This document shows positions 15,282-33,889 of a stretch of DNA of 64,000 nucleotides, one piece after another (the first letter of the stretch is position 1; each line of letters begins with the position of its first letter). This DNA comes from Deinococcus aerius (lineage in GTDB: Bacteria > Deinococcota > Deinococci > Deinococcales > Deinococcaceae). The notes beneath the pieces were generated by a model. It was not told the DNA's origin. It saw nothing but the letters and a program-made list of their open reading frames with translations, and searched no databases. The stretch spans positions 134,001 through 198,000 of the forward strand of contig NZ_BFAG01000006.1 of the NCBI RefSeq assembly GCF_002897375.1, in the 5' to 3' direction. The translations under genes were made by a program, and so were the position numbers.

Positions 15282-15299
15282 CTATAACCCGGTTATAGT
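15282..15299 (+). promoter_or_regulatory. Palindromic operator overlapping a leaderless -10 box
   Basis: CTATAACCCGGTTATAG at 15282-15298 is a perfect 8-bp inverted repeat around one central base. Its right arm provides TATAGT (15294-15299), a -10 box six bases before the AbrB-type antitoxin ATG. Binding by the antitoxin would directly block its own promoter. Confidence 0.65.
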
Positions 15300-15305
15300 T
15301 TTGGC

Positions 15306-15521
15306 ATGCGTAAGCGCCTCACAGCGGTTGGCAAATCCCGCGCCGTCATCCTCCCCAAGGAGTTGCTGGAGCTGTACGGGTTCACCGACGAGGTCGAGAT
15401 TGAACCGGCGGAGGGCGGCCTGATGCTGCGGCCCGCGCGGAAGGGCATGAGCTTTGAGGAGGCCGCGGACCGCGTGTTCGAGGAGCGCGACGAGCTGCTC
15501 AGGCGGCTCAGTCAGGCGTGA
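15306..15521 (+). CDS. AbrB/MazE-type antitoxin of a Doc toxin
   Basis: This 71-residue protein has a swapped-hairpin AbrB/SpoVT DNA-binding domain at the N-terminus (MRKRLTAVGKSRAVILPKELLELYGFTDEVEIEP) and a helical tail (SFEEAADRVFEERDELLRRL) likely to bind the toxin. It should neutralise the Doc-like protein encoded by the overlapping downstream gene and bind the palindrome just upstream. Classical doc genes pair with Phd; pairing with AbrB-type antitoxins is also known. The ATG at 15306 has no Shine-Dalgarno and appears leaderless. Confidence 0.85.
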   Translation: MRKRLTAVGKSRAVILPKELLELYGFTDEVEIEPAEGGLMLRPARKGMSFEEAADRVFEERDELLRRLSQA

Positions 15522-15907
15522 CGGTTTACCTCTCGCCTGAACAGGTGGTGGCGCTGCATGACCGGGCTTTGGAGCGGTACGGGGGGTCTCCAGGCTTGCG
15601 CGATGCGGGCGCCCTCTCTTCGGCTCTCGCTCAACCCGCTATGGAGGCATTTGGGGTGGAACTCTACCCGTCTTTGGTGGAAAAGGCCGCCGCTTACCTG
15701 TTCTTCCTCGCTCGCAACCATGCCTTCGTGGACGGTAATAAGCGCACAGCAGTAACCTGCACCAATACGTTTCTTCTCGTGAATGGCGCGCGATTGACCG
15801 CCTCTAACGACCAGCTCTTCGACCTCGTTCTGGAGACGGCGCGGGGCGATCTGCCGGACGCCCGTGCGGTAGCGGGACGGCTCGCGCCCTTTGTGCAACT
15901 GGGCTAA
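15518..15907 (+). CDS. doc: Doc-family toxin (Fic fold, death on curing)
   Basis: This 129-residue Doc protein starts at GTG 15518, overlapping the antitoxin stop by 4 nt. The catalytic Fic-type loop is HAFVDGNKRTA, matching the HxFx(D/N)GNKR motif with all key residues in place. Doc inactivates elongation factor Tu by phosphorylation. Flanking helices (PEQVVALHDRALERYGG, LRDAGALSSALAQP) are typical of the Doc family. The protein looks intact and active, so an unsilenced copy should be toxic without the upstream antitoxin. Confidence 0.92.
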   Translation: MTVYLSPEQVVALHDRALERYGGSPGLRDAGALSSALAQPAMEAFGVELYPSLVEKAAAYLFFLARNHAFVDGNKRTAVTCTNTFLLVNGARLTASNDQLFDLVLETARGDLPDARAVAGRLAPFVQLG

Positions 15908-15938
15908 CCGAGGAGGGGGACCAGATTGCTCTGTTCCC

Positions 15939-16124
15939 CTACTCCTTCGCCCTACCCGCCAGCGGGTTCCGCCCCAGCGCCGCGACCACCAGCACCACCA
16001 CCGCAAAGCCCCCGATCAGGACCTTCTGAACCGGCTTGCCGTAGGCGAAGGCGAAGAACCCCACCATCAGCCCGACAAAGCCCGCCACCAGCCGCTCCTC
16101 GGGTTTCATCCGCGTCGTCTTCAT
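15939..16124 (-). CDS. Small two-helix membrane protein
   Basis: This 61-residue protein starts at ATG 16124. It has a polar N-terminus (MKTTRMKPEERL), one hydrophobic helix with an aromatic GFFAFAYG turn, and a second helix rich in Val, Leu and Ala ending in RNPLAGRAKE. The arrangement resembles DUF2892/YgaP-type membrane hairpins, but similarity is weak. Function is unknown. It is convergent with doc and may mark the far edge of the toxin-antitoxin island. Confidence 0.55.
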   Translation of the reverse strand: MKTTRMKPEERLVAGFVGLMVGFFAFAYGKPVQKVLIGGFAVVVLVVAALGRNPLAGRAKE

Positions 16125-16222
16125 GGGGGCATTGCACTCGCTGGGAAGCGCGACAATGCCGCCCCCGCTCACTCTGTATAGGCCCGCTCAAGGGAAGGCC
16201 AAGGGGGCGAAGGACTCTCTCC

Positions 16223-17302
<1,080 letters not shown>

Positions 17303-17406
17303 CGCTGCCTAATCTAGGCGGCGGCCTCTTACAGTTTTGCTGCGCCTGGAAGGATTTTTGTCAGAGCGGAGAATGCGGGGATGGGGCGTTCACGGGGGAG
17401 ACGGGC

Positions 17407-17877
17407 TTATAGGGACAATGAGGACTGACCCGGCACGTGCAGATGCTCGACCTCGCCCACCAGCCCCAGGGTCTGGAGTCGCCGGGCGATCAGGGAGCGG
17501 TGGCAGGCGCCGGGGTCGGCCTCGAAGCACAGCAGGCAGACCCTCTCCCGCGTCGCCAGCTCGCCGAGCTGGTCCAGCGCCTCCCCCTGGGTGGCGAGGT
17601 GGGCGTTGTAGCCCCTTTCCAGCAGCCCGAAGTCTCCGCTCAGGCGATACTCCTTGCGGAGGCTGGGCGGAGTGCCGAGCGCCCGGAGGTGCAGGTAGCC
17701 GATGCCGCGTTCCTTCAGCGCCAGCCCCAGCGCCGTCTTGCTGTAGCCCCGGCGGCGGCTCTGCGCCCGCTCGCGGGTGTCCACAAGCAGGGTGACGCTG
17801 TGCCCGGAAAGCGTGCCGAGGAAGGCGTCCAGGTCGGCCCCCTCGTAGCCGAGGGTGAGGAGGGGAGGGGGCGTCAC
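17407..17877 (-). CDS. DUF488 family protein
   Basis: This 156-residue protein starts at GTG 17877, overlapping the stop of the upstream DinB-like gene. Family features include LTLGYEGADLDAFLGTL at the start, LLVDTRERAQSRRRGYSKTAL (the VDVR-like motif), and CLLCFEADPGACHRSLIARRL near the end, with the conserved CxE...CHR block. DUF488 proteins are small cytosolic proteins of unknown activity; the Cys-His-Arg cluster suggests an enzyme. The longer open frame upstream of 17877 is only a mirror of the neighbouring gene and should not be included. Confidence 0.8.
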   Translation of the reverse strand: MTPPPLLTLGYEGADLDAFLGTLSGHSVTLLVDTRERAQSRRRGYSKTALGLALKERGIGYLHLRALGTPPSLRKEYRLSGDFGLLERGYNAHLATQGEALDQLGELATRERVCLLCFEADPGACHRSLIARRLQTLGLVGEVEHLHVPGQSSLSL

Positions 17878-18458
17878 TCGCCCAGGGCCTTGGGTTCCTT
17901 CGCGCCGCGCAGCCGCCGACTTTCGAGGTCCGCGTGCTGAGTCAGGTAGCGCAGCCAGGCCTTGGGGCTGAGCGGTCCCAGGCCGTTGTGTTCCACCGTG
18001 CAGTCCTCCTGTGGGGGGTTGGCGTGCAGTTGCCGGGCCAGGTCCACGGTCTGCGCGCGGGTCTGCGAGAGGAGGTCCTGAAGCTCGCGCAGCGACGCGC
18101 CTGCCCCCGGCTTGTAGGGGTGGTGCTCGTCGCGCTCGAACTCGCGCTGGCCCAGCGCCACCCGCAGCCGGTTCTGCCCCCACCGCTCGATCCCGATGAT
18201 ATGGGTGAGCGTGGCCCGGTTCGCGTCCGTGTCAGCGGCGCGGGCGGCCCGCTGGGCCAGGAGAACCCCGCCGCGCTCCAGCCCCTGCGCCAGGTCGGTG
18301 TAGCTCATGCGGCCCGCGGGCCTTTCCAGCACCTGCGCGACGAAGAACTCCTTCACGTCGTCCTTGCGGCTCCGCGCCACGTAAGCGGCCCCGGCAGCCA
18401 CGCCGACGGTGGCGACCGTCACGACGGCGGGCACGAATACCTTGCTGCGCTTGGTCAT
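17874..18458 (-). CDS. Membrane-anchored DinB-like protein
   Basis: This 194-residue protein begins with a hydrophobic helix (VFVPAVVTVATVGVAAGAAYVA) likely to anchor it, followed by a helical DinB/YfiT-type bundle. His residues sit in THIIGIERWGQNRL and LRYLTQHADLESRR, the places where DinB-fold proteins hold metal ligands. DinB-fold proteins include thiol transferases and many uncharacterised enzymes. AGTCTA at 18465-18470 (TAGACT on the minus strand) lies six bases before the ATG, so translation is probably leaderless. It is followed by the overlapping DUF488 gene. Confidence 0.65.
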   Translation of the reverse strand: MTKRSKVFVPAVVTVATVGVAAGAAYVARSRKDDVKEFFVAQVLERPAGRMSYTDLAQGLERGGVLLAQRAARAADTDANRATLTHIIGIERWGQNRLRVALGQREFERDEHHPYKPGAGASLRELQDLLSQTRAQTVDLARQLHANPPQEDCTVEHNGLGPLSPKAWLRYLTQHADLESRRLRGAKEPKALGE

Positions 18459-18734
18459 GGACTCAGTCTAAACATTTTTGCCCGTCCTCTGGCCTTTGGT
18501 CACCCCGAACGGGTGCCGAGAGGACGCCAGGACAGGCCCTTTTTCGACGGGGAGGGGCACTCCAACGGGGGTTCGCGTGGGGGCAGGAGGACGCATTCCG
18601 GCCCTTGAGCAGAGGAGATGAAGCGCCCCTGTTCCGCGCCTAGTGAGGGCCGCACTATCTGAGCGCCGGGGGTAGTCCACGACCCGCGCTTGGGCTGGGC
18701 GGTTCTGCCCCCAGTGGGAAAGGCTGTGTCCCGC

Positions 18735-19638
<904 letters not shown>

Positions 19639-19752
19639 CGGTGCCGTCCGCCATAGAGTTTAAAGCAGTGTTCAAATGGTTCTGGGGGCGCCAGCCGCCC
19701 GGACCGGGGCAAAACGCCGTGCCGAAGGGGGATGGGCCGCCCGGCGCGAACG

Positions 19753-20184
19753 CTAGACAGGGCCGCTGAGTTCTGGCCGGGCTTCCAGAATCTGGACCGT
19801 GTATCCCAGGGCGCGGGCCGTCCCCGCCGTGGCGGGCAACACCTCCGCCCCGGGCAGCGCCAGCAGGTGCAGTTCCCGGACCGCGTGCCCATGCAGCTCG
19901 GCATCCAATCCTGTTCCCGCAAAGGCATCCGGCACCCTGGCCCGGATGAGCAGGTCGTTCGCCTCGGGCCGGAAGTCGGGGTGATGGACCCACCCGCGGG
20001 AGAAGGTTTCGCCCGGGGTGCCCTCCCCGCCGTCCCACTGCACATGGACGATCAGGTGTCCCGCCTCCCGCGCCGAACGCACCCGCGCCTGCCACGCCCG
20101 CGACAGGGCCTGTTCCGCCGGGTGGTCCTCCAGGTGATGCCTCTGGGCGGTGAGCAGGACGAGCGCGACGGGCGTGAGCGTCAT
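19753..20184 (-). CDS. Degenerate isochorismatase-like protein
   Basis: This 143-residue protein has the outline of the isochorismatase/cysteine hydrolase fold: an opening strand (VALVLLTAQRHHLEDHP), a helix, the AGHLIVHVQW strand, DAFAGTGLDAEL, and a closing TAGTARALGYTVQILEA. The three catalytic positions appear lost: the Asp of the usual xxDxQ reads LLTAQ, and the Cys position after the glycine turn reads PGAEVLPAT. TATCAT on the minus strand (20197-20192) lies seven bases before the ATG, so it seems to be expressed. It may be a non-enzymatic binding protein, or the family assignment may be wrong. Confidence 0.55.
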   Translation of the reverse strand: MTLTPVALVLLTAQRHHLEDHPAEQALSRAWQARVRSAREAGHLIVHVQWDGGEGTPGETFSRGWVHHPDFRPEANDLLIRARVPDAFAGTGLDAELHGHAVRELHLLALPGAEVLPATAGTARALGYTVQILEARPELSGPV

Positions 20185-20218
20185 GGAGGGAATGATACCG
20201 GGCGGGGGGAGGGCTGCC

Positions 20219-21004
<786 letters not shown>

Positions 21005-21243
21005 GCGGGCGACTGTAGCAAGCCGCGCGGGTCAGGCGTTGGAGCGGGTGCAACAAGGGGGGCAGCGGGCCGGGTCGGGGGCCTCCCGCCCGGGGCGATG
21101 GGACAGGGGAAGTGGGGCCTATGCCCCCATCCGACCCGGCCCGGGCAAGCGGCGATTCTGCGCATCCACGGCAGGGAACCCAGCCGAACCTTCACCCCAC
21201 ACTCCCCCCAGCGGGGGGCTTGACCGTCAGAATTCGGTGAGAC

Positions 21244-22493
<1,250 letters not shown>

Positions 22494-22578
22494 GGTGAGG
22501 GGCAAGCGATGAAGGGCATGAACAGGGAGACGGGGCATATGGCAGACAAGCGGAGAACAGCGAAACGGGGGGGCGGCC

Positions 22579-25254
<2,676 letters not shown>

Positions 25255-25316
25255 GCCCCGCTGTTCGCCCCCCCACCTGTTCCCCCTGACTCTCCCTTCC
25301 CACCCCGAGGTCTTCC

Positions 25317-26546
<1,230 letters not shown>

Positions 26547-26550
26547 GGGC

Positions 26551-26603
26551 ACAGGGGAGAGGGCGGTACGCGGCGGGGTCGCGTGCCGCTTCCCCTGTTT
26601 AAT
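26551..26603 (+). terminator. Terminator of the pilB-pilT unit
   Basis: ACAGGGGA at 26551-26558 pairs with TCCCCTGT at 26591-26598. An inner GCGGTACGCG/CGCGTGCCGC stem extends the hairpin, which is followed by TTTAAT. It lies four bases after the pilT stop. Confidence 0.6.
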
Positions 26604-26659
26604 CGCCTGGCACGTTTTCTGGGATATTGGGATTCCGCCGCGCCACAGGACGTGCCCGT

Positions 26660-26745
26660 TCACCCCCTCTGCTTCGCAGCTTTGCAAGTCCCAGCCTCCC
26701 CCCTCCAGGGGGAGGGGCAAAAAAGTAGCGTCCAGCGCAGTTCCT
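26660..26745 (-). repeat. Dispersed intergenic repeat, fragment
   Basis: Read on the minus strand this segment gives GAGGCTGGGACTTGCAAAG and a GCAGAGGGGG run. It matches the plus-strand segment at 28966-29010, and its CAGGGGGAGGGGCAAAAAAGT part matches the end of the MITE-like copy at 37 kb. Neither flank holds a gene. Confidence 0.5.
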
Positions 26746-26799
26746 TGTAACTCGGGTAGAGAGAAAGTACCAAAACGTACCGGGGCATTGCAGTTCCCC

Positions 26800-28170
26800 T
26801 TAACGAATCTTCTCCACCTCCACTGTCGCCCGCAGCGCCCCACTCGCCGCCGCCGTGACGATCAGAGCGTCCGGTGTGACGTTGAAGGCCGTCAGCCGGA
26901 GCGGGCCGACCGTTCCCGCCAGTTCCACCCCGGGGGCGGGCGCGAAGGGCAGCCTGGACTGCATCTGCCTTTGGGCTTCGGCCAACCGTTCAGCAAGATC
27001 GAAGCGGGCGGCCCGGGCGAGGTAGGCCTGCGCGCGGGCGTCGGCCAGCCAGCCGACCACGCGCCCGGTCAGGCCCTCGCGGCGGGTGGTGACCGTCACG
27101 CCGCTCAGGGTCAGAACCCGGCCCGAGGGGTCGAGCGTCGGCGTGCCCGTCACGTCCGTGGTCGCGCGCACGCTCAGGCCGAGAGGTCCCGAGATGGTGA
27201 CGGTGATGGCGGCGTTCAGCTTCCCTCCCCGGGGTTTCACGGTCACGTCCGTCACGCGCAGGGTGGGGGAGAGGGGCACGGGCAGCGTGAGGGGTCGCTC
27301 GTTCGCCGCTCGGGTGGCGGCCCGCGAGAGTTCGGGGTACGGCAGGCGCACGGGCACGCTCAGGTCCACGCCCGGGGCAGGGGGCGCGGCGACCTTCAGG
27401 GGGGGCAGTGGCACCGGGGCCTGCGTCGGAGCGCGGCCCAGGCCCGCCGACAGGTCAAATGCCGCTCCCACCATCACCCCCAGCGCCTCCGGGGTGAAGC
27501 GGAAGGGGCTGACAGTCAGGCTGCGGGGCGTCACCCGGGCGTAGGCGGGGTCGGGGGTGGGGAGCGTCCAGGGTTGCTGTGCCCGCGCCCACAGGGCTCC
27601 GGCCCGGGCCCGGAGATTGGCCCCCTCGCGAACCGCCCGCGCGACCTCCCCCGCCACCCGGTCGAGCTGGGCGCGCACCTGGCCGTCCACCAGGGCCTGC
27701 ACGCTGACCGGCACGCCCGGCTTGAGTTCCACGCTGAGGGGGTCGGTCCAAGTTGCCTCCCCGGTCACCTGCGCCCCCGCCTCCCACTCGGGGGTGACGA
27801 AGGGCCGGACGCGCAGGCTCACCGTGGCCGCCCCGCCGAAGTCGCGGGCCAGGAACGCGCCCAGGCCCTCGGGAGCCGCCCGGAAGCTCGCGCGGATGGG
27901 CACGCTCACAATCAGGGCGTCTCCCTCGGGCGTGGGCTTCACGCTCACGTGCCCAGTGCGGGTGACTGTTCCCGTGAGCTTTACGCTCAGCAGCCCGCCC
28001 AGGAAGTCGCGCGTCTCGTCCAGGCGGGCGAACTCGCTGGGCACCCGGGCGTTTGCGGCCTCCTGCACCCCGGCCAGCGGCACGCGCACCGGCAGCGTCA
28101 CGGTCGAGAGGGCGGCGGCGGGGCTGGTCATGAGGGCAGTCAACAGGGCGGGCATGAGAAGGCGTCGCAT
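26800..28170 (-). CDS. Secreted DUF4403-like protein
   Basis: This 456-residue exported protein has a signal peptide at residues 1-21 (MRRLLMPALLTALMTSPAAAL). The rest is beta-rich with repeated TVTLPVRVPL, VSVPIRASF and LTLPVPLSP type strands. The middle segment with RAGALWARAQQPWTL, then ARVTPRSLTVSPFRF and GVMVGAAFDL, matches DUF4403 proteins, which look like tubular lipid-binding-like beta proteins of unknown role. It is probably periplasmic or cell-surface. I am moderately sure of the family and have no function. Confidence 0.65.
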   Translation of the reverse strand: MRRLLMPALLTALMTSPAAALSTVTLPVRVPLAGVQEAANARVPSEFARLDETRDFLGGLLSVKLTGTVTRTGHVSVKPTPEGDALIVSVPIRASFRAAPEGLGAFLARDFGGAATVSLRVRPFVTPEWEAGAQVTGEATWTDPLSVELKPGVPVSVQALVDGQVRAQLDRVAGEVARAVREGANLRARAGALWARAQQPWTLPTPDPAYARVTPRSLTVSPFRFTPEALGVMVGAAFDLSAGLGRAPTQAPVPLPPLKVAAPPAPGVDLSVPVRLPYPELSRAATRAANERPLTLPVPLSPTLRVTDVTVKPRGGKLNAAITVTISGPLGLSVRATTDVTGTPTLDPSGRVLTLSGVTVTTRREGLTGRVVGWLADARAQAYLARAARFDLAERLAEAQRQMQSRLPFAPAPGVELAGTVGPLRLTAFNVTPDALIVTAAASGALRATVEVEKIR

Positions 28171-28235
28171 GGCGTGCTGTGCAGGTTAAGGGCCACCCAT
28201 GAGGGAAGGTGGGGACGTTCCCTCCCGCTGCCCAC

Positions 28236-28241
28236 TACCCT
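28236..28241 (+). promoter_or_regulatory. Leaderless -10 box of the YjbQ-family gene
   Basis: TACCCT ends seven bases before the ATG at 28249, excluding the long upstream open frame as coding. Confidence 0.5.
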
Positions 28242-28248
28242 CTTTCCC

Positions 28249-28674
28249 ATGTGGGCACAACATGACCTGCGGCTGAGGCCCTTTCCCCGTGGTTTTCACC
28301 TCATCACCCGGGAGGTGGTGGGCGCCGTGCCGGAACTCGCGCGGGTGAGGGTGGGCCTGCTGCACGTCTTCATCGCGCACACGTCCGCCAGCCTGGCGCT
28401 GAACGAGAATGCCTCACCGGACGTGCGGCGCGACTTCGAGCGGTTTTTCAACCACCTTGTCCCGGACGGGTGGCGGGAGTTCGAGCACACGCTGGAGGGG
28501 CCGGACGACATGGCGGCGCATGTGAAGGCGAGCCTGCTGGGGCCGTCACTCACGTTGCCGGTGCGGGAGGGGCGGCTGGCGCTGGGGACGTGGCAGGGCA
28601 TCTATCTGTGCGAGCACCGGGAGGAGGGTGGCGGGCGGCGGCTGGTGTTGACGCTTCAGGGGGAGGAGGGGTGA
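28249..28674 (+). CDS. YjbQ/UPF0047 family protein
   Basis: This 141-residue YjbQ-fold protein contains the conserved LLHVFIAHTSASLALNENASPDVRRDFE segment, where the His and Asn-Glu-Asn form a metal or phosphate site. Further signatures are HTLEGPDDMAAHVKASLLG and LALGTWQGIYLCEHRE. Members have weak thiamine-phosphate synthase activity in some assays, but the true role is uncertain. The length is typical. It diverges from the DUF4403 gene, 78 bp away. Confidence 0.88.
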   Translation: MWAQHDLRLRPFPRGFHLITREVVGAVPELARVRVGLLHVFIAHTSASLALNENASPDVRRDFERFFNHLVPDGWREFEHTLEGPDDMAAHVKASLLGPSLTLPVREGRLALGTWQGIYLCEHREEGGGRRLVLTLQGEEG

Positions 28675-29124
28675 AGGGGCAGCGCATTTTGCTGCGGTTT
28701 GCCCCCACCCCCCCTGCCCCCCTACCCCCGGAGGGGGCAGGGGGGAGCGGCGCTGCGCTAGGCAAGGTCCCTGCCCATCTCGCCCGTGGTCGTCTTCCTT
28801 AACGCGCAAGGTTTGATCTTTGCTTCCCAAGCTGTCCGCCCACCGTCTCGCTGCGCGAGCAAGGCGGGGTGAAGGCGGTGCGAGAACGAGCTGATGGCGG
28901 GAATAGGCCGTCCACAATAGACGGTTTGAAAAGCTGGAGCTTGGGCAGTGTTACCCCTCACACCTTGCGGGGGAGGCTGGGACTCGCAGAGCTGCTTGCA
29001 GAGGGGGGTGGCAAGCAAAGCTTGCCCTCAAAGCTCCCAGGAAGCCTGGGCAGGCCATAAAGGCCGCAACAAGAAGAGGCGAGCCCCGTACCCTCCCCGC
29101 ACTCGCCTTCCCTTGTCCCACTCC
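28675..29124. other. Gene-free spacer with G-rich hairpins and a repeat copy
   Basis: About 450 bp without a convincing gene. Around 28703-28745 a C-run/G-run hairpin (ACCCCCGGAGGGGGC core) may end the YjbQ transcript. At 28966-29035 lies a copy of the dispersed repeat, including GGCAAGCAAAGCTTGCC, a perfect small hairpin. The middle has no recognisable feature. Confidence 0.4.
28966..29035 (+). repeat. Dispersed intergenic repeat copy
   Basis: GAGGCTGGGACTCGCAGAG, then GCAGAGGGGGGTGGCAAGC and a GGCAAGCAAAGCTTGCC hairpin. The first part matches the inverted copy at 26.7 kb. The GGTGGCAAGC...GCTTGCCCTC hairpin corresponds to the GGTGGCGAGC...GCTCGCCCTC core of the MITE-like repeats at 37 and 63.6 kb. 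Confidence 0.55.
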
Positions 29125-31485
<2,361 letters not shown>

Positions 31486-31551
31486 CCGTCCTCCTTGTTG
31501 AACCGGGTTCAGGATAAGGCCGGATGGGGAAAGGGACGGAGACTTCCTCAC

Positions 31552-32898
31552 TCAGGTGGCCGCGCGCCGGGTCGCCAGTTCTTCCAGCCACGCCCGGTCC
31601 TCGACGCGGCGCAGGTAGGGGTTGAAGAGTTGCGCCGCGCAGAAGGCGACCTGGGCGATGCCGAGGACGAGCAGGATGCTCGCCGGGGGAAAGAGGCCGC
31701 CCGCGATGCCCGCCAGGAAGGTGGCGAAGGGTCCGGTGCACTGCGCGATCAGGCGGCGCACGCTGAACACGCGCCCCTGCATCTCGGGCGGCACCTGCGT
31801 CTGCCAGATCGCCTGGGAGTGCGCGTTCAGCACGGGGATGGTGAAGAAGTTCAGCGCCATCAGGACCGCGCTGAGGTAGAGGTTGCGCGAGAAGGCGAAG
31901 GCGACCAGGGCGAGCCCCCCCAGGATCATCGGCACGAGGACGCCCAGGACGCGCCGCTCCTTCAGTCCTCCCCACGACGAGATGAACACGCCCCCCAGCA
32001 CGCCGCCAACACCCCCCACCGTGGCGAGGAGGGCGAGAGCGGCCTCGAAGGTGAGGCCCCGCGCCTGCCAGTCCGGCCCGAGGGTGAACTTCACGATCAG
32101 GGGCTCGAACACGCCGAGGGGGGCGCCCACGAAGTTGGCGACGCTGAAGGTGCCCAGCAGCCACAGCAGCGGCCTGCGCGCCAGGATGTACCGGAAGCCG
32201 AAGCCGACATCCGACATCAAGCTTTTGGGCACGGCGTCCGTGCGTTTCGGGGTCGGGATGTGCAGCCGCCACAGCACCAGGCCCGCCACCAGGAACGTCA
32301 GCCCGTCGAGCAGGAAGACGAGGGCGGTGCCGTTTTGCAGGAAAGGGAGATGTACACCCCGCTGGCCCAGCAACGCGGGCAGGGCGATCAGGAAGGCGGC
32401 CAGGCCGGGCGCGAGCAGGCCGGAGAGTGTCCACAGCGTCTGCATCATGCCGTTGGCGCGCGGCAGGCGCTCCGGCGGGACGAGAACTGCGTAGCTCGTG
32501 TCGAAGGCCGCGCCGTGAAAGGAGCCCAGGAACGAACCCAGCGCCACGAGCGGCACGAGAACCCACAGCGGCAGGGCGCCCAGGATCACGAGCAGGCCGA
32601 GCGCGAGGCTCACGAGCGCGCTGCCCAGATCGCACGCGAACATCACCCGCTTGCGGTCGTGCCGGTCGGCCCACGCGCCCGCGACCGGGGCACCGAAGAT
32701 GGCGGGCAGCGCCCCCGCGAGCGCCACCGCCGAGAGCGCGAAGGCGAGGGCGGCCCGCTGCTCGGGCGCCGGGTAGAGCGTGGTCGTGAGGTAGATCGTG
32801 ATGGCGAAGTACGACAGGGCGCTGCCCACGACGCTGAGAGACTGCGTGCCCCACAGGGTGAGGAAGGTCCGCCAGCCGTTCGGTGCCGTTGGGGTCAT
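31552..32898 (-). CDS. MFS transporter (MFS_3/EntS-like exporter)
   Basis: This 448-residue major facilitator protein has about 12 hydrophobic segments. The loop between helices 2 and 3 has GAWADRHDRKRVMFACDLGSAL, the MFS motif A. The central cytoplasmic loop carries PKRTDAVPKSLMSDVGFGFRYI, typical of the EntS/MFS_3 exporters that move siderophores or macrolides. TACACT lies five bases before the ATG at 32898 on the minus strand. It ends 66 bp after the acylase start on the same strand, so it may be co-transcribed with that gene. Substrate unknown. Confidence 0.85.
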   Translation of the reverse strand: MTPTAPNGWRTFLTLWGTQSLSVVGSALSYFAITIYLTTTLYPAPEQRAALAFALSAVALAGALPAIFGAPVAGAWADRHDRKRVMFACDLGSALVSLALGLLVILGALPLWVLVPLVALGSFLGSFHGAAFDTSYAVLVPPERLPRANGMMQTLWTLSGLLAPGLAAFLIALPALLGQRGVHLPFLQNGTALVFLLDGLTFLVAGLVLWRLHIPTPKRTDAVPKSLMSDVGFGFRYILARRPLLWLLGTFSVANFVGAPLGVFEPLIVKFTLGPDWQARGLTFEAALALLATVGGVGGVLGGVFISSWGGLKERRVLGVLVPMILGGLALVAFAFSRNLYLSAVLMALNFFTIPVLNAHSQAIWQTQVPPEMQGRVFSVRRLIAQCTGPFATFLAGIAGGLFPPASILLVLGIAQVAFCAAQLFNPYLRRVEDRAWLEELATRRAAT

Positions 32899-32957
32899 GG
32901 CTCAGTGTACGAAGGGGGGCGGCGGTCTTCGTCCGCCATGTGGCGCAGCGGGCGGCT

Positions 32958-33833
32958 TCACGACCTCCGTTGCGCCAGCACCGCCCCCGCCAGGATCAGC
33001 GCCCCGCCCAGCAACACGCCTGGCCGCAGGGGTTCGGCGAGGATCAGCACGGCGAGCAGCACCGTAAACAGCGGCTCCAGCGTGCCGATCAGGCTGGCCC
33101 TGGCCGCCCCCAGCCGCGCAATCGCCCCGTACAGGGCGGGAACGGCGACCAGCGTGGCGAGCGCCGCCATGCCGAGGATGATGCCCCACTGCTCCGGCGT
33201 GGCCGGAACGTGCAGGGTGCCCCGAATCGCCGAGAGTGCGGCAAAGGACAGGCCGCCGACCAGCGCCATATGGGCGGTCGAGGCCAGCGGCGCCGCGCCG
33301 GACAGCCAGTGTTCGGAGGCGAGCAGGTAAATGGCGTACAGTGCTCCCGCCCCGGCTGCCAATCCCAGGCCAAGCGGATCACGGTCACCTGCCCCCGGAA
33401 TCCCGATAACCAGCCCCAGCCCGAGGGCGGCGAGAGCCACGGCTCCCAGACGAGTGGCATCCGGTTTCCGCCCCAGCAGCCAGCCGAACAGGATCACGAA
33501 GGCGGGGGCGAGGTAGAGCAGCAGGCTCGTCGTGCCCGCCGTGATACGCCCCAGCGCCGCGAAGTAGCAGGTCGTCGCCACCGTGTAGAGCAGGCCCACC
33601 GCCAGCAGCGGCCCGCGCTGCCGCCAGCTCAGGCCCCGGCCCGTCAGCGGAAGCAGGATCGGGGCGACCAGCCCGAAGCGCCACGCGAGCGCCGCGAAGG
33701 GGTCCAGCCCGACCTGCGCCGCGAGCTTGCCCCAGACCCCCAGCGTGCCGAAACCCAGGGCCGCCAGCAGGGCCAGCCCCAGGCCAACACGAACTGGAGA
33801 GGATGGGATGGGGGTCACGGGCGTGGCAGTCAC
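32958..33833 (-). CDS. EamA/DMT-family transporter
   Basis: This 291-residue drug/metabolite transporter has ten hydrophobic segments forming two EamA halves. The first contains LAWRFGLVAPILLPL and LLYLAPAFVILFGWLLGRKPD; the second has ATPEQWGIILGMAALATLVAVPALYGAI and LEPLFTVLLAVLILAEPLRPGVLLGGALIL. Such proteins export amino acids or other metabolites. The GTG at 33833 follows TACCCT (33846-33841 on the minus strand) by seven bases. Substrate cannot be read. Confidence 0.87.
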   Translation of the reverse strand: MTATPVTPIPSSPVRVGLGLALLAALGFGTLGVWGKLAAQVGLDPFAALAWRFGLVAPILLPLTGRGLSWRQRGPLLAVGLLYTVATTCYFAALGRITAGTTSLLLYLAPAFVILFGWLLGRKPDATRLGAVALAALGLGLVIGIPGAGDRDPLGLGLAAGAGALYAIYLLASEHWLSGAAPLASTAHMALVGGLSFAALSAIRGTLHVPATPEQWGIILGMAALATLVAVPALYGAIARLGAARASLIGTLEPLFTVLLAVLILAEPLRPGVLLGGALILAGAVLAQRRS

Positions 33834-33889
33834 GGGGGCCAGGGTAATGCGTTGCCCGTCCTCAGCGTCCTGTGAGCCACGTCGCCCCT

